Shown piece after piece: positions 15,593 through 25,061 of a stretch of 41,615 nucleotides of DNA. The translations under genes and the position numbers were made by a program. This DNA comes from Candidatus Eiseniibacteriota bacterium (GTDB taxonomy: Bacteria; Eisenbacteria; RBG-16-71-46): assembly GCA_025360715.1 (NCBI GenBank), contig JANYBS010000011.1, forward strand, positions 1-41,615, read 5' to 3'. The notes below the pieces were generated by a model. That model made no database searches. It had not been told where the DNA came from and saw nothing but the letters and a program-made list of their open reading frames with translations. How positions within the stretch are numbered: position 1 is the first letter of the stretch; each line of letters begins with the position of its first letter.

Positions 15593-16989
15593 GCGCCCCA
15601 CGCCTTCGTGAGCGCCTCCACCGCTTGCGCCACGCCTTCTGCGCCCAGCGTGCGCACGTCCATGCGGAACGCCTGCGCGCGCACGGTGCCGATCACCGGC
15701 GGCGTCCCGGCGCGCGCGGCGCGCTCGAGCGCGTCGGCGGTGTGGGCCTTGTGCGTGCATGCCACGGCCCAGCCCGGCAGCTTCTGCAGCGGCAGCGCGC
15801 CGCCGCCCACTTCGCCGTCGTTCGGCACGACGCGGGTCGAGAGCCCCGGCACGCGCTCGGCCAGCAGCCACGCGAGGTTCTCGGCGAGCGGCTTCAGATC
15901 GTCCGCGCTCGCGCGCAGCATGCCGAGCGCGGGGATCGTCGCCGAGGCCACTGCGGGGTGATCATAAACCGCCAGCGTGGCCTCGAGCGCGGCGAGCGCG
16001 AGCTTGTCCATGCGCATGGCGCGCGCGAAGGGGTCCTTCTTGATGCGCGCGATGAGCTTGGCGCCGCCGAGGATCATGCCGGCCTGCGCGCCGCCAAGCA
16101 GCTTGTCGCCCGAGAACGTGACCACGTCCGCGCCGGCGGCCAAGCTCTCACCCACCGTGGGCTCGTGCTCCAGACCGAAGGGCGAGAGGTCCACCAAGGC
16201 GCCGCTGCCCAGGTCCTCGATGAGCGCGACCTTCGCGCGCTTGGCGAGCTTGGCGAGATCGGCCAGTTCCGGCCGCGCGGTGAAGCCCGCGATGCGGAAG
16301 TTGCTCGGATGTACGCGCAGGATGGCGGCGACGCTACGACCGTGCTTGGTGAGCGCTGTCTCATAATCACGAAGATGCGTGCGGTTGGTCGCGCCGACTT
16401 CCACCAGGATCGCGCCGCTCTTCTCCATGATCTCGGGCACGCGGAACGAGCCGCCGATCTCCACCAGCTCGCCGCGCGAGACGAGCACCTTCTTGCCTGC
16501 CGCGATTCCCGAGAGCGCCAGCAAGATCGCCGCGGCGCCATTGTTCACCACGCACGCCGCCTCGGCGAGCGTGAGCCGCATGAGCGCGCGCTCGATGCCC
16601 GCTCCACGATCGCCGCGCTTGCCGGCATCCAGATCGTACTCGAGCGAACTATAGCCACTGGCCACAGCGGCCACCGCCTGCTGCGCGGCCGGCGCCAACG
16701 GCGCGCGGCCCAGGTTCGTGTGCAGCACGATGCCCGTGGCATTGAGCAGGCGCCGCAGCTGCGGAGCGGCGTCGCGCGCCGCACGCGCGGCCGCGCCGTT
16801 CGCGATGGCGGCGACATCGGGCACCGCGCCGGCCTTGGGGCGCAGCAGCGCCGCGCGCGCGACCGCAAGTTCGGCGCGCACCGCCGCCACCACGATCGCG
16901 CGCGGGAGACTCACCAGCGCATCGGCGATCGCCGCATGCTGCAGCACGCGCTCCACCGCAGGCAGGGACTTGAGGTCAGCTTTGGGCAT
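15589..16989 (-). CDS. selA: L-seryl-tRNA(Sec) selenium transferase SelA
   Basis: A 466-aa PLP-dependent enzyme that converts Ser-tRNA(Sec) to Sec-tRNA(Sec) with selenophosphate. RRLLNATGIVLHTNLGRAPL (about 79-98), VVNNGAAAILLAL (148-160), IEDLGSGAL (257-265) and the PLP-lysine motif SGDKLLGGAQAG (K296) are all present and diagnostic; length matches the family. The start is the ATG at 16989 (MPKADLKSLP), 4 bp after the livF stop; an open frame to 17085 would overlap livF. It lies in a leftward operon after livKHMGF and overlaps the next unknown gene by 4 bp. selB, selD and selC are not in this window, so a functional selenocysteine pathway must be completed elsewhere. Confidence 0.94.
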   Translation of the reverse strand: MPKADLKSLPAVERVLQHAAIADALVSLPRAIVVAAVRAELAVARAALLRPKAGAVPDVAAIANGAAARAARDAAPQLRRLLNATGIVLHTNLGRAPLAPAAQQAVAAVASGYSSLEYDLDAGKRGDRGAGIERALMRLTLAEAACVVNNGAAAILLALSGIAAGKKVLVSRGELVEIGGSFRVPEIMEKSGAILVEVGATNRTHLRDYETALTKHGRSVAAILRVHPSNFRIAGFTARPELADLAKLAKRAKVALIEDLGSGALVDLSPFGLEHEPTVGESLAAGADVVTFSGDKLLGGAQAGMILGGAKLIARIKKDPFARAMRMDKLALAALEATLAVYDHPAVASATIPALGMLRASADDLKPLAENLAWLLAERVPGLSTRVVPNDGEVGGGALPLQKLPGWAVACTHKAHTADALERAARAGTPPVIGTVRAQAFRMDVRTLGAEGVAQAVEALTKAWGA

Positions 16990-16993
16990 GCGC

Positions 16994-17700
<707 letters not shown>

Positions 17701-17704
<4 letters not shown>

Positions 17705-18483
17705 GCGTGCGCCGCCTCTTCGCCCAGATACGCCTCGATCACCTTGGGGTTGCTGCGGATCTCGGCCGGCAGTCCCTGCGCGATCTTGACTCCGTAGTCG
17801 AGCACCGCGATGCGCTCGCAGATGCCCATGACCACCTTCATGTCGTGCTCGATCAGCAGGATCGTCAGGCCAAATCGTTGACGGATCTCACGGATCAGGT
17901 GCATCAGCTCTTCGCTCTCTTGCGGATTGAGGCCGGCGGCGGGCTCATCCAGACAGAGCAGCTTCGGCCGGCCCGCAAGCGCACGGGCGATCTCAAGACG
18001 GCGCTGCTGGCCGTAAGGCAGCTCGGTCGCGCGCACATTCGCCCACTCGGAGAGCCCGAGCACGTCGAGAAGCTCGGCGCTCTGGCGCTTGATGTCGGCC
18101 TCGTCGGACTCGAAACCCTTCGTCTGGAACACGGCCGACCACAGCCCCGCCTTGCGATGCTGGTGCGCGGCCACGGCCACGTTGTCCAGGCACGAGAGCC
18201 GCCCGAACAGCCGGATGTTCTGGAACGTGCGCGTGATGCCGCGGCAGGCGATCTTGTTGGCTTTGAGCCCCGAGATCTGCCGGCCGTCGAACATCACTTT
18301 GCCCTGCGTGGGTGTATAGACGCCCGTGATCATGTTGAACACTGTGGTCTTGCCCGCGCCGTTGGGACCGATCAGGCCCAGCAGCTCGCCCTTGGAGATG
18401 CTCAGCTCCAGGTCGGAGACGGCCTTGAGGCCGCCGAACTGCATGGTGCAGTGATCGAGCTGCAGCAATGAAGTCGCGCTCAT
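17701..18483 (-). CDS. livG: Branched-chain amino acid ABC transporter ATPase LivG
   Basis: A 260-aa ATPase partner of LivF. Walker A is GPNGAGKTT; ITRTFQNIRLFGRLSCLDNV is the LivG-specific Q-loop region. The signature is the atypical LPYGQQRRLEIARAL typical of LivG, and Walker B is KLLCLDEPAAGLNP. It ends VIEAYLGEEAAHA, the normal 'xxxYLG' LivG terminus. The start is the ATG at 18483 (MSATSLLQL), overlapping the livM stop by 4 bp; the longer open frame to 19005 is a shadow over livM. Confidence 0.95.
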
Positions 18484-19496
18484 CGCGCCCCACCGCGCGC
18501 CGGCGACGTGGGCTTCTTCTTGAGCCCCACGCGTTCCAGCATCAAGTCGAGCGAGATCTCCGCCGTGCCCAGCAGTCCCTGGGGGCGCACGATCATGAGC
18601 GTGATCAGCATGAGCGAATAGATCACCATTCGCAGCGCGCCCGCGGTGCGCAGCAGCTCGGGCAGCAGCGTGAGCACGATCGCGGCGAGCACCGAGCCCG
18701 AGATGCTGCCCATGCCGCCCAGCACGACCATGGCGATGATCTCGATGCTCTTGGTGAACTGGAACGTGCTCGGGTTCAGGTACGACAAGAAATGCGCGAA
18801 GAGCCCGCCGGCCACGCCGGCAAAGAACGCGCCCAGTACGAACGCCAGCACCTTGTACTGCGTGGTGTCCACGCCCAGCGCTTCGGCCGCGATCTCGTCG
18901 TCGCGGATCGCGAAGAGCGCGCGGCCGTGCGTGCTGTGCGCCAGGTTGCGGGCCAGCGTGATCACCACAGCCACCATGAGGAACACCCAGAAGAAGTCCG
19001 CCCATTTGGGAATGCCCGGCAGGCCCCGCGCGCCGCCGATGGCGTCGACGTTCAAGATGATCACGCGGATGATCTCACCAAAACCCAACGTGACGATGGC
19101 CAGATAGTCGCCGCGCAGCCGCAGGCTGGGCAGGCCCACCAGATAGCCGAACAGCGCCGCGAGCAGACCGCCCAGCACCAGCGCAACGAGCAGCAGCGCG
19201 CCTTGAGCGATCTCGGCGGGGATGCCCATCGCGGTGAGCTTCGCGAGCATCGGCACGCCCTGCGTGAGCGTGAACATGGCCGAGCCATAAGCGCCCACCG
19301 CCATGAAGCCGGCATGGCCGATCGAGAATTGGCCCGTGAAGCCATTCACCAGATTGAGCGAGACCGCGAGGATGATGTTGATGCCGATCAGCATGAGCAC
19401 TTGCAGCAGATAGGGGTTCAGCACGCTCGGCAAGACCGCGTTGAGCCCCACGAGCAGCACCAGAACGATCAGCGGGCTCAGGAGCTTCTTCATCAC
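18480..19496 (-). CDS. livM: Branched-chain amino acid ABC transporter permease LivM
   Basis: A 338-aa inner-membrane protein with about nine to ten hydrophobic helices. The BPD_transp_2 permease pattern shows in NLVNGFTGQFSIGHAGFMAV and in LPSLRLRGDYLAIVTLGFGE, both standard for LivM. The EAA-like coupling region appears as ALGVDTTQYKVLAFVLGAFF. It forms the channel with LivH. It overlaps livH by 4 bp at its start and livG at its end, in the order livK-H-M-G-F. Confidence 0.95.
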   Translation of the reverse strand: MMKKLLSPLIVLVLLVGLNAVLPSVLNPYLLQVLMLIGINIILAVSLNLVNGFTGQFSIGHAGFMAVGAYGSAMFTLTQGVPMLAKLTAMGIPAEIAQGALLLVALVLGGLLAALFGYLVGLPSLRLRGDYLAIVTLGFGEIIRVIILNVDAIGGARGLPGIPKWADFFWVFLMVAVVITLARNLAHSTHGRALFAIRDDEIAAEALGVDTTQYKVLAFVLGAFFAGVAGGLFAHFLSYLNPSTFQFTKSIEIIAMVVLGGMGSISGSVLAAIVLTLLPELLRTAGALRMVIYSLMLITLMIVRPQGLLGTAEISLDLMLERVGLKKKPTSPARGGAR

Positions 19497-20395
19497 ACCT
19501 TCTCCGTGACGGCCTTGCCGAAGATGCCGGCCGGGCGCACGAGGAGGATCACGATCAAGAGCACGAACGCGATCGCGTCACGATAGGTGGACGACAGATA
19601 ACCGGTGACCATCACCTCGGCCACGCCCATGACCAAGCCGCCGACCACGGCTCCCGGGATGTTGCCGATGCCGCCGAGCACCGCGGCGACGAAGGCCTTG
19701 AGCCCCGGCATGATGCCCATGAGCGGCTCGATCTTGGGGGACTGCAGCGCCACGAGCACGCCGGCCGCAGCGGCGAGCGCCGAGCCGATCATGAACGTGA
19801 ACGTGATGATGCTGTCGACCGAGATGCCCATGAGCGAAGCGGCCATGTGGTTGTGCGAAACCGCCTGCATGGCCTTGCCCACCTTGGTGTGGAGCACCAG
19901 CGTGCGCAAGCCGATCATGAGCGCCAGCGAGACCGCGAGCACGATCACCTGTTGGTTCGAGATCACCACGCCCATTCCCAATGAAATGTTGTGCGCCGGG
20001 ATGATCTGCGGGAAGAACTTGGGGTCTGCACCGAACAGCAGCAGCCCCCCGTTCTCAAGCAAGAGACTCACGCCGATCGCGGTGATGAGCGCCGAGAGCC
20101 GCGGCGACTTGCGGACCGGCTTGTACGCGAGGCGCTCGATCACCATGCCGATGCCGGCCGACAGCAGCATGCTCGTGAGCAGCACGAGCAGCGCCTTCAG
20201 CGGATTCGGGTTTTCCGCCGCGTGGAACCAACCCGACGCATAGAGCCCGATGAACGCGCCCAGCATGTAGACATCGCCGTGCGCGAAATTGATGAGCCGG
20301 AGGATGCCGTAGACCATCGTGTAGCCCAGTGCGATCAGGGCATACACGCTCCCCCAGGTCACTCCGTTGACGAGCTGCTGCAGAAACTCGGACAC
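19493..20395 (-). CDS. livH: Branched-chain amino acid ABC transporter permease LivH
   Basis: A 300-aa membrane protein with about eight helices. The N-terminal GVTWGSVYALIALGYTMVYG and INFAHGDVYMLGAF are the standard LivH motifs (GxxxGxxYALxALGxxLxYG...NFAHG). The C-terminal AVLGGIGNIPGAVVGGLVMG is the permease loop that contacts the ATPase. The start at 20395 (MSEFLQQLVNG) lies 11 bp after livK. Confidence 0.95.
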   Translation of the reverse strand: MSEFLQQLVNGVTWGSVYALIALGYTMVYGILRLINFAHGDVYMLGAFIGLYASGWFHAAENPNPLKALLVLLTSMLLSAGIGMVIERLAYKPVRKSPRLSALITAIGVSLLLENGGLLLFGADPKFFPQIIPAHNISLGMGVVISNQQVIVLAVSLALMIGLRTLVLHTKVGKAMQAVSHNHMAASLMGISVDSIITFTFMIGSALAAAAGVLVALQSPKIEPLMGIMPGLKAFVAAVLGGIGNIPGAVVGGLVMGVAEVMVTGYLSSTYRDAIAFVLLIVILLVRPAGIFGKAVTEKV

Positions 20396-20406
20396 GCGGA
20401 TTTCTC

Positions 20407-21624
20407 TTACGGGTTGATCGTGGTGTTGTAGACCTTCTTGCCACCCTTGATCTCGAGCACGACCGCCGGCTTGGAGGCGTTGCGCTTCGCATCGAGAGTG
20501 ATCACACCCGTCACGCCCGCGTAGTCCTTGGTCTGCGAGATCAGGTCACGCAGCTTGGCGCATGCGGCCTTGCGCTCCGGCGTACCGGCCTTGGCCGACG
20601 AGAGGCCCGCGAACGTCGTGGGGTCCGTGTCGTGCAGCTTCTGGGCGCAGTCGAAGATCACGTTCGCCGCGTCGTACGCCAGACCCGCGATGGCGTCGGG
20701 GTCCTTCTGGAACTTCGCCTTGAACTTCTTGAGGAAGTCCTGCAGGCGCGGCTCGGGGTTGTCGACCGCGAAGTGGTTCGAGTAGTAGGCGCCGTTGAGC
20801 GCGTCGCCGCCGATCTGGATGAGCTGGTCGCTCTCCCAACCGTCGCCGCCCAGCAGCGGAGCGTTGATGCCCAGCTGCTTCGCCGTGCGCGCGATCAGGC
20901 CCACTTCGGTGTAGTAGCCCGGCACGAAGATGGCTTCGGGGTTCGCGGCCTTGATCTTGGTGAGCTGGCCCGAGAAGTCCTGGTCACCGGCCGAGTAAGC
21001 GGCCTCGGCCACGATGCTGCCACCCGCCGCCTTGAACGCTTCCGTGAAGTACTGCGCCAGGCCCACCGAGTAGTCGCTCTTGACGTCCTTCAAGATGGCG
21101 ACCTTCTTCAAGTTCAGGTTGGTCGCCGCGAACTTGGCCATGACCGTGCCCTGGAACGGATCGATGAAGCACATGCGGAAGATGTAGTCGCCGACCTCGG
21201 TCACCTTGGGATTCGTGGAAGAGGGCGAGACCATCGGCACGCCGGCGCCCTGGCAGATCGGAGCCGCCGCGAGCGAGCGCGACGATGCCACTTCGCCGAT
21301 CACGGCAGCGACCTGGTCCTGGTTGATGAGCTTCTGCACCACTGTGGCCGCCTCCTCGGGCTTGCCCTGATCGTCCTCGACCACGGCGCGCACATCGAGG
21401 TCGCCGACCTTGCCGCCCTTGTTGGCGGTGAGTTCTTGCATGGCCAGCTCGACGCCCATCTTGGTGGACTGCCCGAACGTGGCGTCACTGCCGGTGAGCG
21501 AGCCGTACTCGCCGATCACGAACTCCGCCTTGCCGGACTTGGAGCCACCGCCGGCACCACCACAGCCTGCCGAGAACGCTGCGATAGCGAGCAGCCCGAG
21601 AACCAGACTGGTGCGAAGCTTCAT
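20407..21624 (-). CDS. livK: Branched-chain amino acid-binding lipoprotein LivK-like
   Basis: A 405-aa periplasmic-binding protein of the LivJ/LivK type (Peripla_BP_6). A lipoprotein signal sequence (MKLRTSLVLGLLAI, then FSAGC with Cys21 as the acylation site) precedes the binding fold. EYGSLTGSDATFGQSTKMGVELA and VIGEVASSRSLAAAPICQ are typical of the family. It would capture leucine/isoleucine/valine or another small molecule and deliver it to LivHM; the actual ligand cannot be read. The ATG has GGGAGG about 7 bp upstream. It is the first gene of the liv-selA operon, so the promoter must lie in the ~200 bp before it. Confidence 0.93.
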   Translation of the reverse strand: MKLRTSLVLGLLAIAAFSAGCGGAGGGSKSGKAEFVIGEYGSLTGSDATFGQSTKMGVELAMQELTANKGGKVGDLDVRAVVEDDQGKPEEAATVVQKLINQDQVAAVIGEVASSRSLAAAPICQGAGVPMVSPSSTNPKVTEVGDYIFRMCFIDPFQGTVMAKFAATNLNLKKVAILKDVKSDYSVGLAQYFTEAFKAAGGSIVAEAAYSAGDQDFSGQLTKIKAANPEAIFVPGYYTEVGLIARTAKQLGINAPLLGGDGWESDQLIQIGGDALNGAYYSNHFAVDNPEPRLQDFLKKFKAKFQKDPDAIAGLAYDAANVIFDCAQKLHDTDPTTFAGLSSAKAGTPERKAACAKLRDLISQTKDYAGVTGVITLDAKRNASKPAVVLEIKGGKKVYNTTINP

Positions 21625-21830
21625 GACAACCTCCCTGTACTTTTTGCGCAGAGGGACGCAGCGTCGCAGGCGGATGCCCGGGCGGACTGCGAGAGGATTG
21701 GGTTGGTGACTATCCGGTACGGTGGATGAATCGCTAGAGGTAGCATGCGGGCGACGGCGCAGGCAAGGGCGAAAGGCCTTCGCGCATCGTCGGTTGCCGC
21801 CGCCTCGACGGCGGTGCTAGCGTCGCCGCC

Positions 21831-24278
21831 ATGTCCTTTGCGGCCGCCCGCGCGGCATCCCGAAAGCCTCGCGCCGGCGTCCCCGCGCTCGTCAGCGGCG
21901 CCCGGGCGCTCGTCATGGCCGGTGCGCTTGCCGCGGCCCTCACGTCATGCGCGCACGCCCCCGTGGCGCCGACGGCGCCGCCGCCCTTTCGGCCGGCAAC
22001 CCCGGCTGCTCCGGCGATGCCGGCCAAGCCGCGGCCCAAGCCGGGCTACGAGGGTTTGCAGGACAGCCTGGCGTCGGTCGACGTGAGCGTGCTGCGTGGC
22101 AAGAAGGTGGTTCTCGACCCCGGCCACGGCGGTTACTTCACCGGCTGCATCGGCGTGGGCGGGCTTACGGAAGCCGAGGTGAACCTGAGCGTGGCGCTGC
22201 ACCTGCGCGACCTGCTCGTGGCGGCCGGTGCGCAGGTGACCATGACGCGCGAGCGCGACCGCGATTACCTGACGCCTGCGGATAGCACGCTGCGCTTCGA
22301 CTTGCAGAAACGCGTCGAGATCGCCAACGCCGCGCACGCCGATCTTTTCGTGAGCATCCATCACAATGCCGACCCCGGCGGCCTGCACGATGTGAATGAG
22401 ACGCAGGTCTACTACCAATTGGGTGACGAGGGCCCGTCGTACGATCTGGCGAATGATGTGATGCGTTCCCTCGCGCGCAATGTGGGCATCGAGACCGTGC
22501 GGCTGCTGCCCGGCAATTTCTACGTGGTGCGCGGTAGCGAGGCGCCCGCGCTGCTCACCGAGTCGAGCTACCTCACCAACCCCGACGTGGAGGCGCGCCT
22601 GCGCACCGATGCGGCGCGGATGATCGAGGCGCAGGCGTTGTATCTGGGCGTGGCGCGATATTTCGGGCGAAGGGTGCCGCAACTTGTGGCGAGTGGCCCG
22701 CAGGGCGACCCTCGCGATGGCAGCGCCACATTCTACGCGCACGTGAGCGGGCTATATGACCAGATCGCGGCCACGATCGATGCGCAGCCGGCGCTTGTGA
22801 ACGCGGCTCAGGATCGCGTGCAAGTCTCTCCGGCACATCCGCTCACGATCGGCACGCACGCGCTCCGCATCCAGGCACGCCTGGCCGGCGAGGGCACTTC
22901 TCGCGAGTTGCGCGACAGCTTGCGCGTGCAGCGCGGCCCGCGCACGACTCTCACGGGCGAGGTCGTCACGCCCGGCGCCAGCATGGAACTACCCTTATCC
23001 GACAGGGCATTCGCGCTGCGGCTACGCGCACTCGACACCGCGGGGCTGCCTCGGCCGGAGTCGATCGCCGTGCGCATCCAGGTAAGCGCCGCAGCGCCCG
23101 TCACGCCGCGCGAGACCACGGTCGTCTGCCGTGATGGCATCGCATGGGCTTACTTCCGGATCACGAAGAGCGGCCAGCCCTCTCGGGGGCTGGCGGGCAC
23201 GGCGCTACTGCGCTGCACGCTAGCCGAGCCGTTCCGCTCGGCGCAGGCGCCCACAGTCGTGCGCATCCCGTTCCATCTCGGGCAGGCGGGCATGCGCCGA
23301 AGCGACTTCGCTCTGCAGATGCCGCAAGCGCGGCGGCTCGTCGATACACCGGGCACGACCGGGGCGTCGCCTGCGCTCGACGCGATCACGCGCGATGGAT
23401 TCGTCTCGATCTGGAGCCACGAAGATGGCTCGTATGCGCCGCATGTGCCGGGCATGCGCCGCTGGGGCGCAAGCGCCGAATTCCCCCCGCGCTACACCGC
23501 CATCGCCGGCGGCGCGCTCTGGGGTAAGCGCATCGTGCTCGATCCCGAGGGCGGCGGTGACGACGCGGCCGGCATCGGCCGCACCGGCACGCGCGCGGCC
23601 ACGCTCAACCTGGATGTGGCGCGCGCGCTCGCGGCCATGCTGCGCGCCGCGGGCGCCGAAGTGGCGCTCACGCGCAATGGCGACGCCGCCATCTCCGAAG
23701 TCGAGCGCGTGCAGATCGCCGAGGGCTACAAAGCCGACCGCTACCTGCGCATCGGCCACGCGGCCGCGCCGCCGGTGATCGGGCACTACTTCTCGTCCGC
23801 CGCGGGCCGGCGCTGGGGGCAGCGCGTGGCCGAGACGGCCGTGGCGCTGGGGCTGGACTCCGTGCGCGTGGCCGACGTGGCCAAGTACGCGCTCACGCAG
23901 GCCTCGGCGGTGGCGCTCTATGCGTCGCTCGCGCGCATCGATGACGCGGCGTCCGAAGCGCGGCTGCTGCAAGGCGGCGCTGCTCGGCGTGAGGCGTATG
24001 TGCTCTATGCGGCGCTACTGCGCGAATTCGCGCCCGATGCCCACTGGGAGGTGCGTACATTCGTCGTGCGTGACGGCGCCGGCGCTGCGCAGCCGGGCGC
24101 GCTCGTGCGCTTGGGCGGCGCGCTGGTACTGGCCGCCGATGCCCAGGGCCTTGTTCGCTATCTCGCGACCGAGCAGGGTCCGCTGGAGGCCGCGTTCACA
24201 TTTCCGACGGCAGGCCCGCGTTTGATTCTGCTAGACTCTGCGAACTCGAACGTGCGGGAATCGCCCTCCTCGCGCTGA
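21831..24278 (+). CDS. Cell-wall lipoprotein with tandem Amidase_3 domains, second one degenerate
   Basis: An 815-aa envelope protein. The N-terminus has a hydrophobic stretch ending in a lipobox (ALTSC, Cys at about 40) and a Pro/Ala-rich linker. Residues about 90-260 form an N-acetylmuramoyl-L-alanine amidase (AmiC-type) domain with LDPGHGG (Zn His99), GLTEAEVNLS (Glu114), FVSIHHNADP (His) and the catalytic Glu in LLTESSYL, so it should cut the amide between peptide and glycan in peptidoglycan. A beta-rich middle follows. Residues about 565-690 repeat the amidase fold but read IVLDPEGGG instead of DPGHGG and keep few other ligands, so this copy cannot bind zinc normally and may be a binding domain. 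The start ATG lacks a clear Shine-Dalgarno; the one at 21915 inside the signal region is an alternative. Confidence 0.88.
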   Translation: MSFAAARAASRKPRAGVPALVSGARALVMAGALAAALTSCAHAPVAPTAPPPFRPATPAAPAMPAKPRPKPGYEGLQDSLASVDVSVLRGKKVVLDPGHGGYFTGCIGVGGLTEAEVNLSVALHLRDLLVAAGAQVTMTRERDRDYLTPADSTLRFDLQKRVEIANAAHADLFVSIHHNADPGGLHDVNETQVYYQLGDEGPSYDLANDVMRSLARNVGIETVRLLPGNFYVVRGSEAPALLTESSYLTNPDVEARLRTDAARMIEAQALYLGVARYFGRRVPQLVASGPQGDPRDGSATFYAHVSGLYDQIAATIDAQPALVNAAQDRVQVSPAHPLTIGTHALRIQARLAGEGTSRELRDSLRVQRGPRTTLTGEVVTPGASMELPLSDRAFALRLRALDTAGLPRPESIAVRIQVSAAAPVTPRETTVVCRDGIAWAYFRITKSGQPSRGLAGTALLRCTLAEPFRSAQAPTVVRIPFHLGQAGMRRSDFALQMPQARRLVDTPGTTGASPALDAITRDGFVSIWSHEDGSYAPHVPGMRRWGASAEFPPRYTAIAGGALWGKRIVLDPEGGGDDAAGIGRTGTRAATLNLDVARALAAMLRAAGAEVALTRNGDAAISEVERVQIAEGYKADRYLRIGHAAAPPVIGHYFSSAAGRRWGQRVAETAVALGLDSVRVADVAKYALTQASAVALYASLARIDDAASEARLLQGGAARREAYVLYAALLREFAPDAHWEVRTFVVRDGAGAAQPGALVRLGGALVLAADAQGLVRYLATEQGPLEAAFTFPTAGPRLILLDSANSNVRESPSSR

Positions 24279-24317
24279 CCGACCGGGCTTGCCTCGACCT
24301 ATTCGCCCGGGGACCCC

Positions 24318-24998
24318 ATGCGCCACGGCATCGACGCCTATTACGAAGAGTTGCAACGCTTCGAGCGTCGCCGCGCCTTGCTCACGCTGGCGGTCGCGCT
24401 GGTGTTCCTGAGCCTGATCGCGATCGGCCGTCGCCCCGAGATCGTGGCCGCGCTCGACAATACCAAGCGCTTCGGCTTTGAAGGCCGTGACGAATACGTG
24501 CGCCGCATCCTGCTCGAGATGAAGGGCGCCCAGGATTCCCCAGGCGCCAATCAGCTGAGCGCCGCGCCGGTGAACCTTCATCACGGCGGCGGCAATCTCA
24601 AGACCGTCACCGGCACGCATGGCTTCAAGCCTGTGGACGCGCACCCGAAGGGCCCCACGATGGGCGACGATTCCATGGATCTGCAATCGCGCCTGCGCGC
24701 GCTCGCGCTCGATGCGCCCGTGGTGCGCTCCGAAGACCTGGTCGTGGAGCGCCTTGTCAGACCCGAGTACCCCGAAGAAGCGCACGCGCAGGATATCGAG
24801 GGCGATGTGGAATTGGTGGCGCTCGTCGACACCACCGGGGAGGTGCGCGAAGTGCACATCGTGGGCGGCAACCGCATCCCGTCGCTCGAGCGCGCGGCCA
24901 CCGACGCGGTGCTGCAGTGCCGCTACCGGCCGTATGCGCTCAACGGCGCCAAGGACCGCGTCTGGGCGTTCTACCGGATCGCATTCCATCTCTATTGA
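24318..24998 (+). CDS. TonB-like energy-transducer protein
   Basis: A 226-aa protein with a short cytoplasmic N-terminus (basic, ERRRA), one transmembrane helix (about 20-37, LLTLAVALVFLSLIAIG), a spacer and a C-terminal TonB/TonB_C domain. The latter is marked by VRPEYPEEAHAQDIEGDVEL, then LVDTTGEVREVHIVGG and a final QCRYRPYALNGA, the standard TonB 'P.YP..A....I.G.V.....V...G.V..v.v' pattern. Such proteins transmit the proton-motive force to outer-membrane receptors, or act as TonB-like domains in other envelope machines. No ExbB, ExbD or receptor gene is nearby, so the partner is unknown. The ATG follows GGGGACCCC. Confidence 0.88.
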   Translation: MRHGIDAYYEELQRFERRRALLTLAVALVFLSLIAIGRRPEIVAALDNTKRFGFEGRDEYVRRILLEMKGAQDSPGANQLSAAPVNLHHGGGNLKTVTGTHGFKPVDAHPKGPTMGDDSMDLQSRLRALALDAPVVRSEDLVVERLVRPEYPEEAHAQDIEGDVELVALVDTTGEVREVHIVGGNRIPSLERAATDAVLQCRYRPYALNGAKDRVWAFYRIAFHLY

Positions 24999-25061
24999 AG
25001 CACGCGGTATCCTCGCGCGAGTCTCGAACCCGTCCCATCCCATGTCCGCACGGAGGCCGCC

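Noticed and set aside
24231-25043. Minus-strand 270-codon frame antisense to the TonB-like gene
   Set aside because: Shadow with no signature; the plus strand carries a recognisable membrane helix and TonB domain.
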